Source of the DNA: Roseovarius litorisediminis
GTDB lineage: Bacteria > Pseudomonadota > Alphaproteobacteria > Rhodobacterales > Rhodobacteraceae
DNA: 64,000 bases
Assembly (NCBI RefSeq): GCF_900172295.1
Contig: NZ_FWFL01000001.1
Location: 372,001-436,000, forward strand
Reading direction: 5' to 3'
Shown here in pieces: positions 20,705 to 29,645 of this stretch. The position numbers and the translations under genes are program-made. Position 1 is the first letter of the stretch; the number at the start of each line of letters is the position of its first letter. Under the pieces are notes generated by a model, which searched no databases, had not been told where the DNA came from, and saw only the letters and a list, made by a program, of their open reading frames with translations.

Positions 20705-20830
20705 GTGATTTGCTCTGCGCCGTTGGTCTGATCAGAAGCGGTGGGGCACGGCCCCCTCCGTTTCAATTTTCAATAAAAAAATCGTCGTGATTGACCTGTA
20801 GCCGAAACCCTTCAGGCAACGGGATAAATT

Positions 20831-21526
20831 TTATTTGGCGATGGCGATCTTGGGCTTTTCGGGGTCTTCCATATTCGGATAGACCAGCCCGGCCGAAATC
20901 ACCAGTTTCGCCGCTTCTTCGACACTCATGTCGAGTTCAATGATGTCTTCCTTGGGAAGGAAAAGCAAAAAACCTGATGTCGGGTTGGGCGTTGTCGGAA
21001 GGAAGATGCTCATCAACTCGCCTCCGGTTTCTGCCCTGCGTGAAATCTCGCCCTTGGCGGTGGTCGAGATAAAGCCAATCGCCCAGATGCCCTTGCGAGG
21101 ATACTGAATCAGGCAGGCCTTTTCAAAGCTGCGTTCGGACTGGGCAAAAACCGTTTCAGCGATCTGTTTGACGCCGGAATAAATCGACCGGACGACCGGC
21201 ATCCGCTCAACCAGGGACTCGGCGAACCGTATCAAAGATCGGCCAATCAGCCCCTTGGCGACCCATCCCACGAAGATCGTGAAGAACAGGAAAAATATCA
21301 CACCTACACCGCGAAGGTTGATGCCAATATATTTCTCGGGATTAAATTTATACGGAACCAGCGGCAGCACAAAGCCATCTACCCAGCCCACAAGCGTCCA
21401 CATCAGCCAGACGGTCAACCCTACTGGCGCGATAACAACCAGACCAGTCAGAAAACTGGCGCGCAGGCCCGAGAACATACCCGGTTTTTTGGGGTGCGGT
21501 GGTTCTTCGTCGAAGGGTGTGTTCAT
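20831..21526 (-). CDS. DUF502 integral membrane protein
   Basis: A 231-aa inner-membrane protein of the DUF502 family. Two hydrophobic spans (about 25-48 and 72-95) are followed by a conserved cytoplasmic part with RMPVVRSIYSGVKQ and FLPTTPNPTSGFLLFLP. Function is unknown; plant relatives (LCV/COV proteins) affect trafficking. It is the last of three minus-strand genes, 118 bp after psuG. Confidence 0.85.
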   Translation of the reverse strand: MNTPFDEEPPHPKKPGMFSGLRASFLTGLVVIAPVGLTVWLMWTLVGWVDGFVLPLVPYKFNPEKYIGINLRGVGVIFFLFFTIFVGWVAKGLIGRSLIRFAESLVERMPVVRSIYSGVKQIAETVFAQSERSFEKACLIQYPRKGIWAIGFISTTAKGEISRRAETGGELMSIFLPTTPNPTSGFLLFLPKEDIIELDMSVEEAAKLVISAGLVYPNMEDPEKPKIAIAK

Positions 21527-21644
21527 GTTTCAATGCAGACGGTTAGGAACAGTCGGTATGTAAGCAGAAAACCGTCCTGCGACAATGGGGCAAAGTCTGC
21601 AGATGCGCTTTTGGATGTTCTCAAGCGCAAATTGGCGGCCAGGG

Positions 21645-22568
21645 TCAACCTCTGGATGTGAGCGCGGTGTTTATTTCTGCAGCTATAGCAGCTGCGACGC
21701 GTGCGTTGTTACAGATCAGCGCAATATTGGCTTTCAACGACCGGCCATGCGTCAACTCGAATATCCGGTTCAACAAGAACGGGGTGACATCTTTGCCGGA
21801 GATACCCTGCTGTTGCGCCTCGCGTGCGGCGCGGTAGATCAACGGTTCAAGCTCGGATGCAGGGATCTGATTGTCGTCGGGTATCGGGTTGGCCACCAAT
21901 TGTCCGCCCTTGAGGCCCAGTTCTGATCGCACCAGATGGGCGCGGGCAATCTGTGCAGCCTCATCCATCCGAAGTGGTGCGCGCAAGCCCGAACTGGCCG
22001 ACCAGAAGGCCGGAAAATCATCTTGTCCGAAAGCAATAACCGGCACACCAAGGGTTTCAAGAACTTCCAGCGTTTTTGGCAGATCAAGTATCGCCTTGGC
22101 CCCGGCGGAAACGACAGTGACTGGGGTTTGTGCCAATTCATGCAGATCAGCCGAAATGTCAAAGCTGTCTTCGGCCCCGCGGTGGACCCCACCGATACCG
22201 CCCGTTGCAAAGACCGCAATGTCTGCCTTCGCGGCAGCGATCATCGTCGCGGCAACGGTGGTTGATCCTGTGTTCCCGGTTGCCATGCAGACCGCCAGAT
22301 CGGCGCGGCTGAGCTTGGCCACGGTTTGCGCCTGTGCAAGTTCTTCAAGTTCACCTTCGGACAACCCTACATGCAGGGTGCCGTCGAGAACCGCAATTGT
22401 AGCCGGAACAGCGCCAGCGTCCCGAACGGTTTCTTCGACTTTCCAGGCGGTTTCCAGGTTGTCGGGAAACGGCATGCCATGGGTTACTATCGTGCTTTCA
22501 AGCGCAACCAACGGGATGTTATTGCGTTTGGCTTCGGCAACTTCGGGTGAGAATTGAAGCATCGACAT
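21645..22568 (-). CDS. psuG: Pseudouridine-5'-phosphate glycosidase
   Basis: PsuG (307 aa) splits pseudouridine 5'-phosphate to uracil and ribose 5-phosphate, the carbon-carbon bond step of pseudouridine salvage. Strong family segments: PLVALESTIVTHGMP, ATIAVLDGTLHVGL, GNTGSTTVAATMIAA, and FATGGIGGVHRGAEDSFDISADL. Normally it pairs with the kinase PsuK, which is not seen in this window; instead a short-chain dehydrogenase precedes it by 30 nt. Confidence 0.95.
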   Translation of the reverse strand: MSMLQFSPEVAEAKRNNIPLVALESTIVTHGMPFPDNLETAWKVEETVRDAGAVPATIAVLDGTLHVGLSEGELEELAQAQTVAKLSRADLAVCMATGNTGSTTVAATMIAAAKADIAVFATGGIGGVHRGAEDSFDISADLHELAQTPVTVVSAGAKAILDLPKTLEVLETLGVPVIAFGQDDFPAFWSASSGLRAPLRMDEAAQIARAHLVRSELGLKGGQLVANPIPDDNQIPASELEPLIYRAAREAQQQGISGKDVTPFLLNRIFELTHGRSLKANIALICNNARVAAAIAAEINTALTSRG

Positions 22569-22598
22569 AAGACAAGACCTTTCGGAACGGCAGATCGG

Positions 22599-23351
22599 CT
22601 ATTTCAGCAACAGTCCTCCGTCCACCACCAGATCGGCGCCGGTTACGTAGGACGCGCCATCCGACAGCAGGAAAACCGCAACTGCGGCCAATTCCTGAGG
22701 CGTGCCGATGCGGCCCATGGGAACAAAGCCACCAACATCCCTGATTTTTTCCGGCGTGTCCCACCGTGCCTGAAGCGGGGTTTGTGTCAGACCGGGATAA
22801 ATAGTGTTCGAGCGGATGTTTTCGCCGGCAAGCTGCATAGCCAGGGAACGGGACAGGGCAGCCACGCCGGCCTTGGCGGTTGAATAGGCATCCTGGGGCA
22901 GGGGGTCTCCGCGCAGGCATTGCGTGGATGAAAAATGCACCATCGCCCCGCCCCCCGCGCGCTGCATGTGCGGGACAACGGCGCGGGCGGTGCGGACCAT
23001 GGATTTGAGGTTGATGTCAAATACGCGGTCCCAGACATCCAGATCCATTTCAAGCAATGAGGCATCCTGCTCAAACCACAGAACACCAGCCACGTTGGCC
23101 AGATAGTGGATGCCGCCGAAACGCTTGGCACCGGCCTGAATCGTTTCCTCGACAAAGTCGGTATCGGTCAGATCACCCTGCGCATAGAATCGCTGGTCAG
23201 GCGTACCATTCAGGCCGCTTGGCTCAGCTTTGACGTCAATCATCACAACCGATCCACCCGCATCGAGAAGCATGTTTGCGATCTCAAAGCCCATGCCACC
23301 GCCCGCGCCGGTAACGACGGCGGTGCGGTTTGAAAAATCATAAGTGATCAT
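22599..23351 (-). CDS. Short-chain dehydrogenase/reductase
   Basis: A 250-aa classical SDR: cofactor motif TGAGGGMGFEIANM, a DVKAE acidic residue after strand 2 favouring NAD(H), a catalytic serine in HFSSTQC and YSTAKAG. Substrate unknown. ATG at 23351 is preferred, though a TTG at 23357 is nearer the AAAGGG ribosome site. Position 30 nt upstream of psuG suggests co-expression in sugar or nucleoside catabolism, which is inference. Confidence 0.85.
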   Translation of the reverse strand: MITYDFSNRTAVVTGAGGGMGFEIANMLLDAGGSVVMIDVKAEPSGLNGTPDQRFYAQGDLTDTDFVEETIQAGAKRFGGIHYLANVAGVLWFEQDASLLEMDLDVWDRVFDINLKSMVRTARAVVPHMQRAGGGAMVHFSSTQCLRGDPLPQDAYSTAKAGVAALSRSLAMQLAGENIRSNTIYPGLTQTPLQARWDTPEKIRDVGGFVPMGRIGTPQELAAVAVFLLSDGASYVTGADLVVDGGLLLK

Positions 23352-23481
23352 TCGCAAGTAACCCTTTCATGTTTGACGACATGATTGGCCATAGTTTAGG
23401 CGAATGTCCAAACCGAAATGCAGTGTTAGTCATCACCAGTGGCTTTGGTTTGGTGTAAAAGGCGTAGTTTGTTTTACAGGG

Positions 23482-23510
23482 TTGCGCTGTCTGGTAGGGG
23501 CCGCTATACG
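23482..23510 (+). promoter_or_regulatory. Probable promoter of rpsB-tsf
   Basis: TTGCGC (23482-23487) and TATACG (23505-23510) are spaced by 17 bp, 123 bp before rpsB. The resulting leader contains a hairpin ATGGGG/CCCCAT around 23545, a candidate site for S2 autoregulation. Confidence 0.5.
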
Positions 23511-23632
23511 CGCGACATTGAAATCCGCAGGCATGGGCGGGCTGATGGGGGAGACATCCCCATTGTGTCCACCGGTTGAAGCATCCGCTTTACACCCCGT
23601 GCCAAGGCGAAAACCGGAAAAGGAATACGACG

Positions 23633-24418
23633 ATGGCTCTTCCCGAGTTCACAATGCGTCAGCTGTTGGAAGCTGGCGTTCACTTTGGCCACCAAACGCA
23701 GCGTTGGAACCCCCGTATGGGCGAGTTCATCTATGGCTCGCGCAATGGCATCCACATCATGGACCTGACACAGACCGTTCCGATGCTGGACGCTGCATTG
23801 AATGCGATCCGTGAAACCGTTGCCAAAAACGGCCGTATCCTGTTCGTTGGCACCAAGCGTCAGGCCGCCGTGCCCGTGGCAGAAGCCGCTGAAAAATGCG
23901 CGCAGTACTACATGAACCACCGTTGGCTTGGCGGCACGCTGACCAACTGGCAGACCGTGTCGAAATCGATTCAGCGGCTGAAACAGATTGACGAAGCACT
24001 GGAAGGTGGTGCCGAGGGTCTGACAAAGAAAGAGCGTCTTGGTATCGAGCGCGACCAGGCCAAACTGCAAGCCAGCCTTGGCGGTATCCGCGAAATGGGC
24101 GGCGTGCCGGATATGCTGTTTGTCATCGACGTGAAAAAAGAAGCGCTGGCCGTGGCCGAAGCCAACAAGCTGGGCATTCCCGTTGTCGGCGTCGTTGACA
24201 CCAACTGTTCGCCCGATGGCATCGACTATCTTATTCCGGGTAACGACGACGCAGCGCGCGCCATCGCCCTTTATTGCGATCTGGTCAGCCGCGCAGCCCT
24301 GGACGGCATGACAGCCCAAATGGGTGCTGCCGGTGTTGATCTGGGCGCGATGGAAGAGGCCCTGGTTGAAGAAGTGGTTGCCGAAGAGGCCCCGGCAGAA
24401 GAAGCCGCAGAAAGCTGA
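23633..24418 (+). CDS. rpsB: 30S ribosomal protein S2
   Basis: S2 (261 aa) binds the small-subunit neck and S1. It begins [20 protein letters not shown] and contains [23 protein letters not shown] and [21 protein letters not shown], all family signatures. A glutamate/alanine-rich tail (about 25 residues) is an alphaproteobacterial extension. First gene of the rpsB-tsf operon. Confidence 0.98.
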   Translation: MALPEFTMRQLLEAGVHFGHQTQRWNPRMGEFIYGSRNGIHIMDLTQTVPMLDAALNAIRETVAKNGRILFVGTKRQAAVPVAEAAEKCAQYYMNHRWLGGTLTNWQTVSKSIQRLKQIDEALEGGAEGLTKKERLGIERDQAKLQASLGGIREMGGVPDMLFVIDVKKEALAVAEANKLGIPVVGVVDTNCSPDGIDYLIPGNDDAARAIALYCDLVSRAALDGMTAQMGAAGVDLGAMEEALVEEVVAEEAPAEEAAES

Positions 24419-24495
24419 ACCGCTTTTACCTGACTGATATGAGGCGCGGATACGTCCGCCCTCATCCAATTTGACGAATTTTGAGGAGAGCCAAG

Positions 24496-25371
24496 ATGGC
24501 GATCACAGCTGCAATGGTGAAAGAACTGCGCGATTCGACGGGCGCAGGCATGATGGATGCGAAAAAAGCGCTGACCGAAACCGATGGCGACATGGAAGCC
24601 GCGGTTGACTGGCTGCGCACCAAGGGCCTGGCGAAAGCGGCCAAGAAATCGGGACGCACAGCTGCCGAAGGTCTGGTGGCCGTAAAGGTTGATGGCGGGC
24701 GCGGTGTTGCGGTCGAAATCAACTCGGAAACCGACTTTGTTGCGAAAAACGCCGACTTCCAGTCGATGGTGCGTGATATCGCTGCTGCCGCTATTGGAGC
24801 AGCAGATGTTGAGGCACTGGCCGCAACCGATCTGGGTGGCAAAACTGTGGCCGACACGATCACCGCCAAAATCGCCACCATTGGCGAGAACATGTCGCTG
24901 CGCCGGATGGCCAGTGTTGAGGGCGACACGGTCGTGGCTTATGTTCACAACGCCGCCGCGGACGGTATGGGAAAAATCGGTGTGCTGGTCGCGTTGAAAG
25001 GCGACGAGGCATTTGGCAAACAGATTGCCATGCACATCGCCGCCACCAACCCCGCCGCGCTGAACGAGGCCGAACTGGACCCCGCTGTTGTTGAAAAAGA
25101 AAAGCAGGTTCAGATGGATATCGCCCGCGAATCCGGCAAGCCCGAGCAGGTAATCGAAAAGATGATCGTCGGCCGCATGAAGAAATTCATGTCCGAAGTT
25201 ACCCTGATGGGCCAATCATTCGTGATGAACCCCGACCTGACGGTCGAGGCGGCAGCCAAAGAAGCAGGTGCCGAAATCACCGGTTTTGTGCGCCTTGAAG
25301 TGGGCGAAGGCATCGAAGTCGAAAAAGAAGACTTCGCCGCCGAGGTCGCCAAGACGGCGGCAGGCGGCTGA
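24496..25371 (+). CDS. tsf: Elongation factor Ts
   Basis: EF-Ts (291 aa) exchanges nucleotide on EF-Tu. The N-terminal UBA-like domain [16 protein letters not shown] and the core [10 protein letters not shown] are textbook. It follows rpsB after 77 bp, which include an ATGAGG/CCTCAT hairpin at about 24438-24465 that may adjust expression relative to rpsB. Ribosome site GAGGAGAG precedes the ATG. Confidence 0.98.
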   Translation: MAITAAMVKELRDSTGAGMMDAKKALTETDGDMEAAVDWLRTKGLAKAAKKSGRTAAEGLVAVKVDGGRGVAVEINSETDFVAKNADFQSMVRDIAAAAIGAADVEALAATDLGGKTVADTITAKIATIGENMSLRRMASVEGDTVVAYVHNAAADGMGKIGVLVALKGDEAFGKQIAMHIAATNPAALNEAELDPAVVEKEKQVQMDIARESGKPEQVIEKMIVGRMKKFMSEVTLMGQSFVMNPDLTVEAAAKEAGAEITGFVRLEVGEGIEVEKEDFAAEVAKTAAGG

Positions 25372-25697
25372 GCCATCACCCTTCCAAGTTCGGGGGCACC
25401 TTCTGGTGCCCCTTTTTCGTTTAAGAGCCCAATAAGGAAGACCTTTGGTCTTGCATCAAATCACCGGACCAATGTCCGCACTGAGCCCTCTTTACCCAAT
25501 AACGTCCCGCAGCATTTCGCATGAGCAGAAATCCAGCCCGTTGGAACGGGCCCATACCGGACCTTCGTGCCGTGTGCGGCTAAGGGCAGTTTTGCGCCTT
25601 CTAAAGCAGACACGACGAGACTGAATAACATTCGCCATGTTTTGCAAAACCGCGCAACCAAACTGTACGCGCGGCGATGCAGTGGCGGAACGCGCTG
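25372..25697. other. Gene-free stretch after tsf
   Basis: Apart from the tsf terminator I see no supported gene or structured element in these 326 bp. The short open frames on the minus strand lack ribosome sites and family patterns. Confidence 0.55.
25393..25417 (+). terminator. Intrinsic terminator of rpsB-tsf
   Basis: GGGGCACC (25393-25400) pairs with GGTGCCCC (25405-25412) around TTCT, followed by five T. Confidence 0.9.
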
Positions 25698-26177
25698 TTA
25701 TTGGCTCGGCTGCATCCAACCGGTATGACGATCTACGTTCAGTCGCTGCACAAGCGAGCCGTCTTTCGTGACAATGTCGGCGGTGATGGTATCGGTATCC
25801 TTTTCCTCGACACTACCCAGTTTCAGATTCGGGTTGTTCATCCAGCGAAGTCTGTGCTCCATCATGTGCCTGACATCGTCGATACCGAGATCCTCTCGCA
25901 GTGTTTGCATCATCCCGGGACCGACATTGCCCCGTTGGTTGAAGTCGGGGGTCATCATGTACCCCGGACCCATCATGTACCCCGGACCCATCATGTGGCC
26001 CTGACCCATCATATACCCCGGACCCATCATGTGGCCCTGACCCATCATGTAGCCTTGCCCCCAACCGTTTTGCCATCCATTGGTGTGGTTGACATCGTGC
26101 GCCAGAGCAGGGCCGGAAAGCGACACAGTCGTTAGACCTGCCACCGCAAGAATTTCAATCAACAACTTCAGCGACAT
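25698..26177 (-). CDS. Met/His-rich repeat protein, secreted, probable copper binder
   Basis: A 159-aa periplasmic protein: signal peptide to about residue 26 (PALA), then a low-complexity block (residues 40-75) made of hexads M-M-G-P-G-Y or M-M-G-Q-G-H, then a folded C-terminal part. The closing stretch (ITADIVTKDGSLVQRLNVD followed by RHTGWM) looks like a PepSY-type strand pair. Repeated Met-Met and His in a secreted protein suggest Cu(I) or Ag(I) binding; this is inference from composition. An FNR-type box upstream suggests low-oxygen induction. It is not a Spy/CpxP protein, as the LTxxQ motif is missing. Confidence 0.75.
   Translation of the reverse strand: MSLKLLIEILAVAGLTTVSLSGPALAHDVNHTNGWQNGWGQGYMMGQGHMMGPGYMMGQGHMMGPGYMMGPGYMMTPDFNQRGNVGPGMMQTLREDLGIDDVRHMMEHRLRWMNNPNLKLGSVEEKDTDTITADIVTKDGSLVQRLNVDRHTGWMQPSQ
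25953..26060 (-). repeat. Six 18-bp tandem repeats coding the Met-rich block
   Basis: Six consecutive 18-bp units begin at 25953, 25971, 25989, 26007, 26025 and 26043. They alternate between two versions encoding GPGYMM and GQGHMM. Near-identical DNA units imply recent expansion, so the copy number may vary between strains. Confidence 0.85.
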
Positions 26178-26704
26178 ATCATTTATCTCCCTGTATACTG
26201 TTTAGCAGACAGAGAAAGAATACCGGATGGCGTCTGCTCCAAGCTGATATAAATCAAAAGTTCTGTCAGATGTTGGTTCGGCGTTTGCTTGCTCTCCGCT
26301 TGGGCGGAATACGTCAGTCAATCTCGCCTTTGCGAATGCCAGATATGTCCGGCAACTCAGACGTCCGACACCGGTGCAGCGAGCGGTTCAACGAATTGAA
26401 CGCCGCTGGCAATCAAAATTCACTGCAACAGCATCAGGCCGCTAAGTCCCGCAAAACGGCCATCCAAGGAATAATTTCGCCGAACGCCCAATCAAAATTT
26501 GTCCGGCAGCCCGGCCTTATCAAACGACCTAAAAGATTGCGGTGCCTTTCCCGCCGGTGCTATAAGCCGATCTGGCAATCGGCGATGGCGTCGCCAAAGA
26601 GCACTTGCGCTCTTGCCTCGTGACAACTTTCCTGTACGCCGGGACTTTCAATCGGGAGATTGAGGGCCCCGCCTTCTTCTCCGACACATGAGGAGACGCA
26701 GGCC
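26178..26704. other. Gene-free 527-bp region upstream of the amidinotransferase
   Basis: No supported gene. It contains the FNR-type box near its left end and the amidinotransferase ribosome site (GAGGAGACGCAGGCC) at its right end. A 117-codon frame at 26270-26623 is rich in Arg/Cys/Ser with no family pattern and is treated as chance. A decayed gene cannot be excluded. Confidence 0.5.
26244..26257. promoter_or_regulatory. FNR-type box upstream of the Met-rich protein gene
   Basis: CTGATATAAATCAA has one mismatch to TTGAT-N4-ATCAA and is 67 bp upstream of the minus-strand start at 26177. Position and match suggest FnrL or Dnr control. Confidence 0.55.
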
Positions 26705-27826
26705 ATGTCTTGGTCGCCAGAGAAAACAGTCGTCAACAGCTGGAACGAATGGGACCCGCTGAAACATGTCATCGTCGGGCGTGCCGATGATTGCCATATC
26801 CCGCCGGAAGAGCCCGCGTTGGATGCCAAGGTGCCCGAGGATAGCGATATGCGCGGCCAGTGGGGCAGGCGGCCCCAGGAGACCATAGATCGCGCCAATG
26901 AGCTTTTGGACAATTTCGCCGCGATGCTGAAAAAGCGCGGCATTCGGGTGGACCGACCGACCTGTATTGACCATTCATTGCCTGCCACCACACCGGATTT
27001 TCATACCGACAGTCAGTTTGGCTGCATGCCGCCGCGTGATGTGCTGCTGACCGTGGGGCATGAAATGCTTGAGGCGACGATGTCCTATCGATGCCGCTGG
27101 TTCGAGTACCTCAATTATCGTCCCTTGATGCAGCAATATTGGGAGGAAGACCCGAATTTCCGCCACGAGGCCGCGCCCAAGCCACGCCTGACGGATGCCG
27201 ATTATCACCCCGATTACCTGTCGGACAAGATCGGCGTGGAAAAGCGCCTGAAATGGGCCGCCGAGAAATTCTTTGTCACAACCGAAGAAGAGCCACTGTT
27301 TGATGCCGCCGATGTGCTGCGCTTTGGTCGTGATCTGGTGGTACAGCACGGGTTCACCACGAATATGAAAGGGATCGAGTGGCTCCGCCGTCATTTTCCC
27401 GATCACCGGGTGCATACGGTGAACTTCCCCGGAGACCCTTATCCGATCCATATCGACGCCACGTTCACACCTCTGCGCCCGGGTCTGATTCTGAACAACC
27501 CGCAGCGCCGTCTGCCCGATGACCAGCGCAGGATGTTCAACGACAACGGCTGGGAGATCGTGGATGCTGCGCAGCCCGCGCATAACGCGCCGCCACCGCT
27601 GTGTTATTCGTCGACCTGGCTTTCGATGAACGTATTGGTACTGGACCCCAAAACTGTCTGCGTCGAAGCCTCAGAAGTTTACCAGATGGAACAGATGGAC
27701 AAACTGGGTATGGAAGTTGTTCCCGTCGAACTGCGCGATGCTTATGCCTTTGGGGGTGGACTGCACTGCTGCACGGCGGATGTTTTCCGTGAAGGTAACT
27801 GCGAGGATTACTTTCCGAAAATGTAA
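26705..27826 (+). CDS. Glycine amidinotransferase-like enzyme
   Basis: A 373-aa amidinotransferase of the arginine:glycine amidinotransferase (AGAT) family, which moves the amidino group of arginine to an amine through a cysteine intermediate. The catalytic triad is in place: Asp in LFDAADVLRFGRDL (about 200-212), His249 in PIHIDATF, and Cys355 in GGGLHCCTADV. The acceptor amine (glycine, serine or another) cannot be told from sequence. Ribosome site GAGGAGACGC precedes the ATG. It stands alone, followed by a strong terminator and then a structured non-coding stretch; no guanidinoacetate methyltransferase or NRPS genes are near. Confidence 0.88.
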   Translation: MSWSPEKTVVNSWNEWDPLKHVIVGRADDCHIPPEEPALDAKVPEDSDMRGQWGRRPQETIDRANELLDNFAAMLKKRGIRVDRPTCIDHSLPATTPDFHTDSQFGCMPPRDVLLTVGHEMLEATMSYRCRWFEYLNYRPLMQQYWEEDPNFRHEAAPKPRLTDADYHPDYLSDKIGVEKRLKWAAEKFFVTTEEEPLFDAADVLRFGRDLVVQHGFTTNMKGIEWLRRHFPDHRVHTVNFPGDPYPIHIDATFTPLRPGLILNNPQRRLPDDQRRMFNDNGWEIVDAAQPAHNAPPPLCYSSTWLSMNVLVLDPKTVCVEASEVYQMEQMDKLGMEVVPVELRDAYAFGGGLHCCTADVFREGNCEDYFPKM

Positions 27827-27863
27827 GCGGCTCATAAAAATTTAAGGGAACGCGTGTAGAATC

Positions 27864-27902
27864 GAACGGTGCTGTCTGTTTAAGACGACACCGTTCTTTT
27901 TT
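27864..27902 (+). terminator. Intrinsic terminator of the amidinotransferase gene
   Basis: GAACGGT (27864-27870) pairs with ACCGTTC (27890-27896), extended inward by further pairs, then a TTTTTT run. Confidence 0.85.
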
Positions 27903-27943
27903 AATCGCCCGTCAAATTGGGGATGAAACGGCGATCAGGAAGC

Positions 27944-28076
27944 GCCGACCGCTGAACCCGAAAAATAGAATCCAGCGGCCGACATCCGGTAGGACCGGCA
28001 GATCCGAGAGCCCTGTAATCACAGAGGGTACAGACCTGATGTTCCCGGGCTGTAAAGCCACCACTCACGGAACATC
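27944..28076. repeat. Hairpin-rich non-coding stretch (133 bp)
   Basis: Consecutive hairpins: CCGCTG/CAGCGG (27949-27978), CCGG-TAGGA-CCGG (27986-27998), CCCTGT-AATC-ACAG.GGG (28011-28028), and GATGTTCC/GGAACATC (perfect 8 bp, 28038-28076) enclosing GGCT-GTAA-AGCC. All coding frames are blocked by stops. It is after a terminator on the plus strand and downstream of luxR on the minus strand. It may be a small RNA, a mobile palindromic repeat or a decayed element end; I cannot assign a riboswitch class. Confidence 0.5.
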
Positions 28077-28156
28077 ACCAGAATGCAATTTTACGTTACG
28101 TCAAGAAAGTATGGGATTCCATACCATCTACTAAAGTATTGATATAAATATATACT

Positions 28157-28912
28157 TTATTTTTCAATGATGAACATTTGGTTCTGAAAAGCGGCTTTTA
28201 AAACCGCTTGAGCCGTTGTTTCGACACTAAGGGCCTCACGGGCGAGTCGCAAATGTTTCTCTACCGTGGCAGGTGTAAGCCCAAGCAACAAGGCGATATC
28301 CTGAATAGTCTTGCCGTCACCGACCCATTCCAGAACCTCTCGTTGCCGTTTTGTCAAAGAACGACCGGGGGCCGTGTAGGGCAGGGACAAAATTCGCAGG
28401 TGGGTTATGTTGTTCAGCGCGAGAATATCCTCACCATGTTTCGACCAGATTGCGTCAACGTCGTTCTGGCTAAGACCTTTTCGTGCGGTTAACGCAATTG
28501 CCCCCTTGGTTCTGGGCGAGACAGATTGAAAACTGATCGAGTAGCCGGCGACGACATCATGGGATTGGTTGAACTCAAAAACTTTCTGTTCTTGCGAAGT
28601 AAGCGTGCCAGAAAGGATCATTTTACCCAGTACCGACCAGGAGCACGCCCCATCATGTTCCAGCGCCCAACGCACCATTGGTGCATGAAAATAGAGACCT
28701 TCACCAATAAACTCGTCCGTATAGTCGCTGCTGTGATTGGTCAGCAGGACAAAATCATCGGGATCTCCCAGTGACGTTGCCGTACGATACCGGGTGTAGC
28801 CATACATCAACCTGTCAAAACCGAATTCCGACATCTGGCGCGTGTGCAAATCCCACAGTTCTTCGATACTGGGGGCACTAAGAAGCGCATTCAGACGCTC
28901 GGTGGTTATCAC
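28157..28912 (-). CDS. LuxR-type regulator with altered autoinducer-binding domain
   Basis: A 251-aa LuxR/TraR-like protein: N-terminal autoinducer-binding fold (about 1-170) and C-terminal GerE helix-turn-helix ([21 protein letters not shown]...TVEKHLRLA). Aligned without gaps to TraR around [11 protein letters not shown] and [10 protein letters not shown], the ligand residues Trp57, Tyr61 and Asp70 are replaced by Tyr, Phe and Ala, while Pro71 and the later Trp (CSWSVL) remain. That argues against canonical acyl-homoserine lactone binding. Its ATG overlaps the aroQ stop by 4 bp, so it is translated with aroQ. No luxI gene is in the window, making it a LuxR solo. Confidence 0.87.
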   Translation of the reverse strand: MITTERLNALLSAPSIEELWDLHTRQMSEFGFDRLMYGYTRYRTATSLGDPDDFVLLTNHSSDYTDEFIGEGLYFHAPMVRWALEHDGACSWSVLGKMILSGTLTSQEQKVFEFNQSHDVVAGYSISFQSVSPRTKGAIALTARKGLSQNDVDAIWSKHGEDILALNNITHLRILSLPYTAPGRSLTKRQREVLEWVGDGKTIQDIALLLGLTPATVEKHLRLAREALSVETTAQAVLKAAFQNQMFIIEK

Positions 28913-29352
28913 TTTGCAGTCTCCAGATGGGTCGCCATGGCATCGAGAGCCAGTATATAACCATTTGCGCCAAAACCACAGATAACACCTAGTGCGACCT
29001 TAGCGATATAGGAATGATGGCGAAATTCCTCGCGGGCATGAATATTTGAAAGATGCAGTTCAACAGCAGGTAACCCGACCGAAGAAATAGCATCCATCAG
29101 CGCGACCGAAGTGTGAGTGTATGCGCCAGCGTTCAGAATAATCCCGTGGTGCTTTCCACGTGCGCTGTGAATAATATCTACAAGTTCACCTTCGTGGTTA
29201 CTTTGAAAAAATTCCAGATCGATGGACAAGTCCGCTGCTTTGTCCCGGCATATTTTTTCAATATCTAAAAGAGTAGTGCGACCGTAAATTTCTGGCTGAC
29301 GTGTGCCAAGTAGATTCAAATTCGGTCCATTCAGGATCAGTATCGAAGTCAT
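28909..29352 (-). CDS. aroQ: Type II 3-dehydroquinate dehydratase
   Basis: AroQ (147 aa) converts 3-dehydroquinate to 3-dehydroshikimate, in the shikimate pathway or, in reverse, in quinate use. Active-site features: [17 protein letters not shown] with the catalytic tyrosine, [22 protein letters not shown], and [14 protein letters not shown]. The start [11 protein letters not shown] has AAGGGAAAA upstream. It leads a two-gene unit with luxR. A possible lux-box-like ACCT-N9-AGGT lies about 45 bp upstream (29388-29404). Confidence 0.94.
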   Translation of the reverse strand: MTSILILNGPNLNLLGTRQPEIYGRTTLLDIEKICRDKAADLSIDLEFFQSNHEGELVDIIHSARGKHHGIILNAGAYTHTSVALMDAISSVGLPAVELHLSNIHAREEFRHHSYIAKVALGVICGFGANGYILALDAMATHLETAK

Positions 29353-29387
29353 GAGAAGTTTTCCCTTTGGGCCTTTCACGTTTAGAA

Positions 29388-29404
29388 CCTAGTTGACCAA
29401 GGTG
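29388..29404. promoter_or_regulatory. Weak lux-box-like repeat ACCT-N9-AGGT upstream of aroQ
   Basis: ACCTAGTTGACCAAGGT has ACCT/AGGT ends like a lux box but an imperfect interior. It is at an activator-like distance from the aroQ-luxR start. The surrounding 29353-29645 is AT-rich and holds no supported gene. Confidence 0.25.
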
Positions 29405-29645
29405 TCGAGATTTAGGTCACAAAGTTTTTATTTCGATTTTGTGTGTGTAATTCAATCCACTATTGCCCGCAACTCAACCTGTACATAATTATTAACATAA
29501 TACTGATTATGCGCTTAATGTATATCCTATCCACCAGCTACAGATATTGTGACGGCTATTGCAGTACTCGCTGCGCATTTGGTTCAAACGGGCTGGAGAG
29601 CAAGACATTGGATATGTACCATCCAGACGTCTGGCCGCAGAAATC

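Noticed and set aside
23504..25215. Two long minus-strand frames of over 300 codons
   Set aside because: Both are antisense to rpsB and tsf.
25953..26060. Short tandem repeats as a possible CRISPR array
   Set aside because: Units are 18 bp without spacers and encode the Met-rich block of a protein.
28022..28075. 18-codon minus-strand frame with two adjacent Trp, resembling an attenuation leader peptide
   Set aside because: No minus-strand gene lies downstream that it could control.
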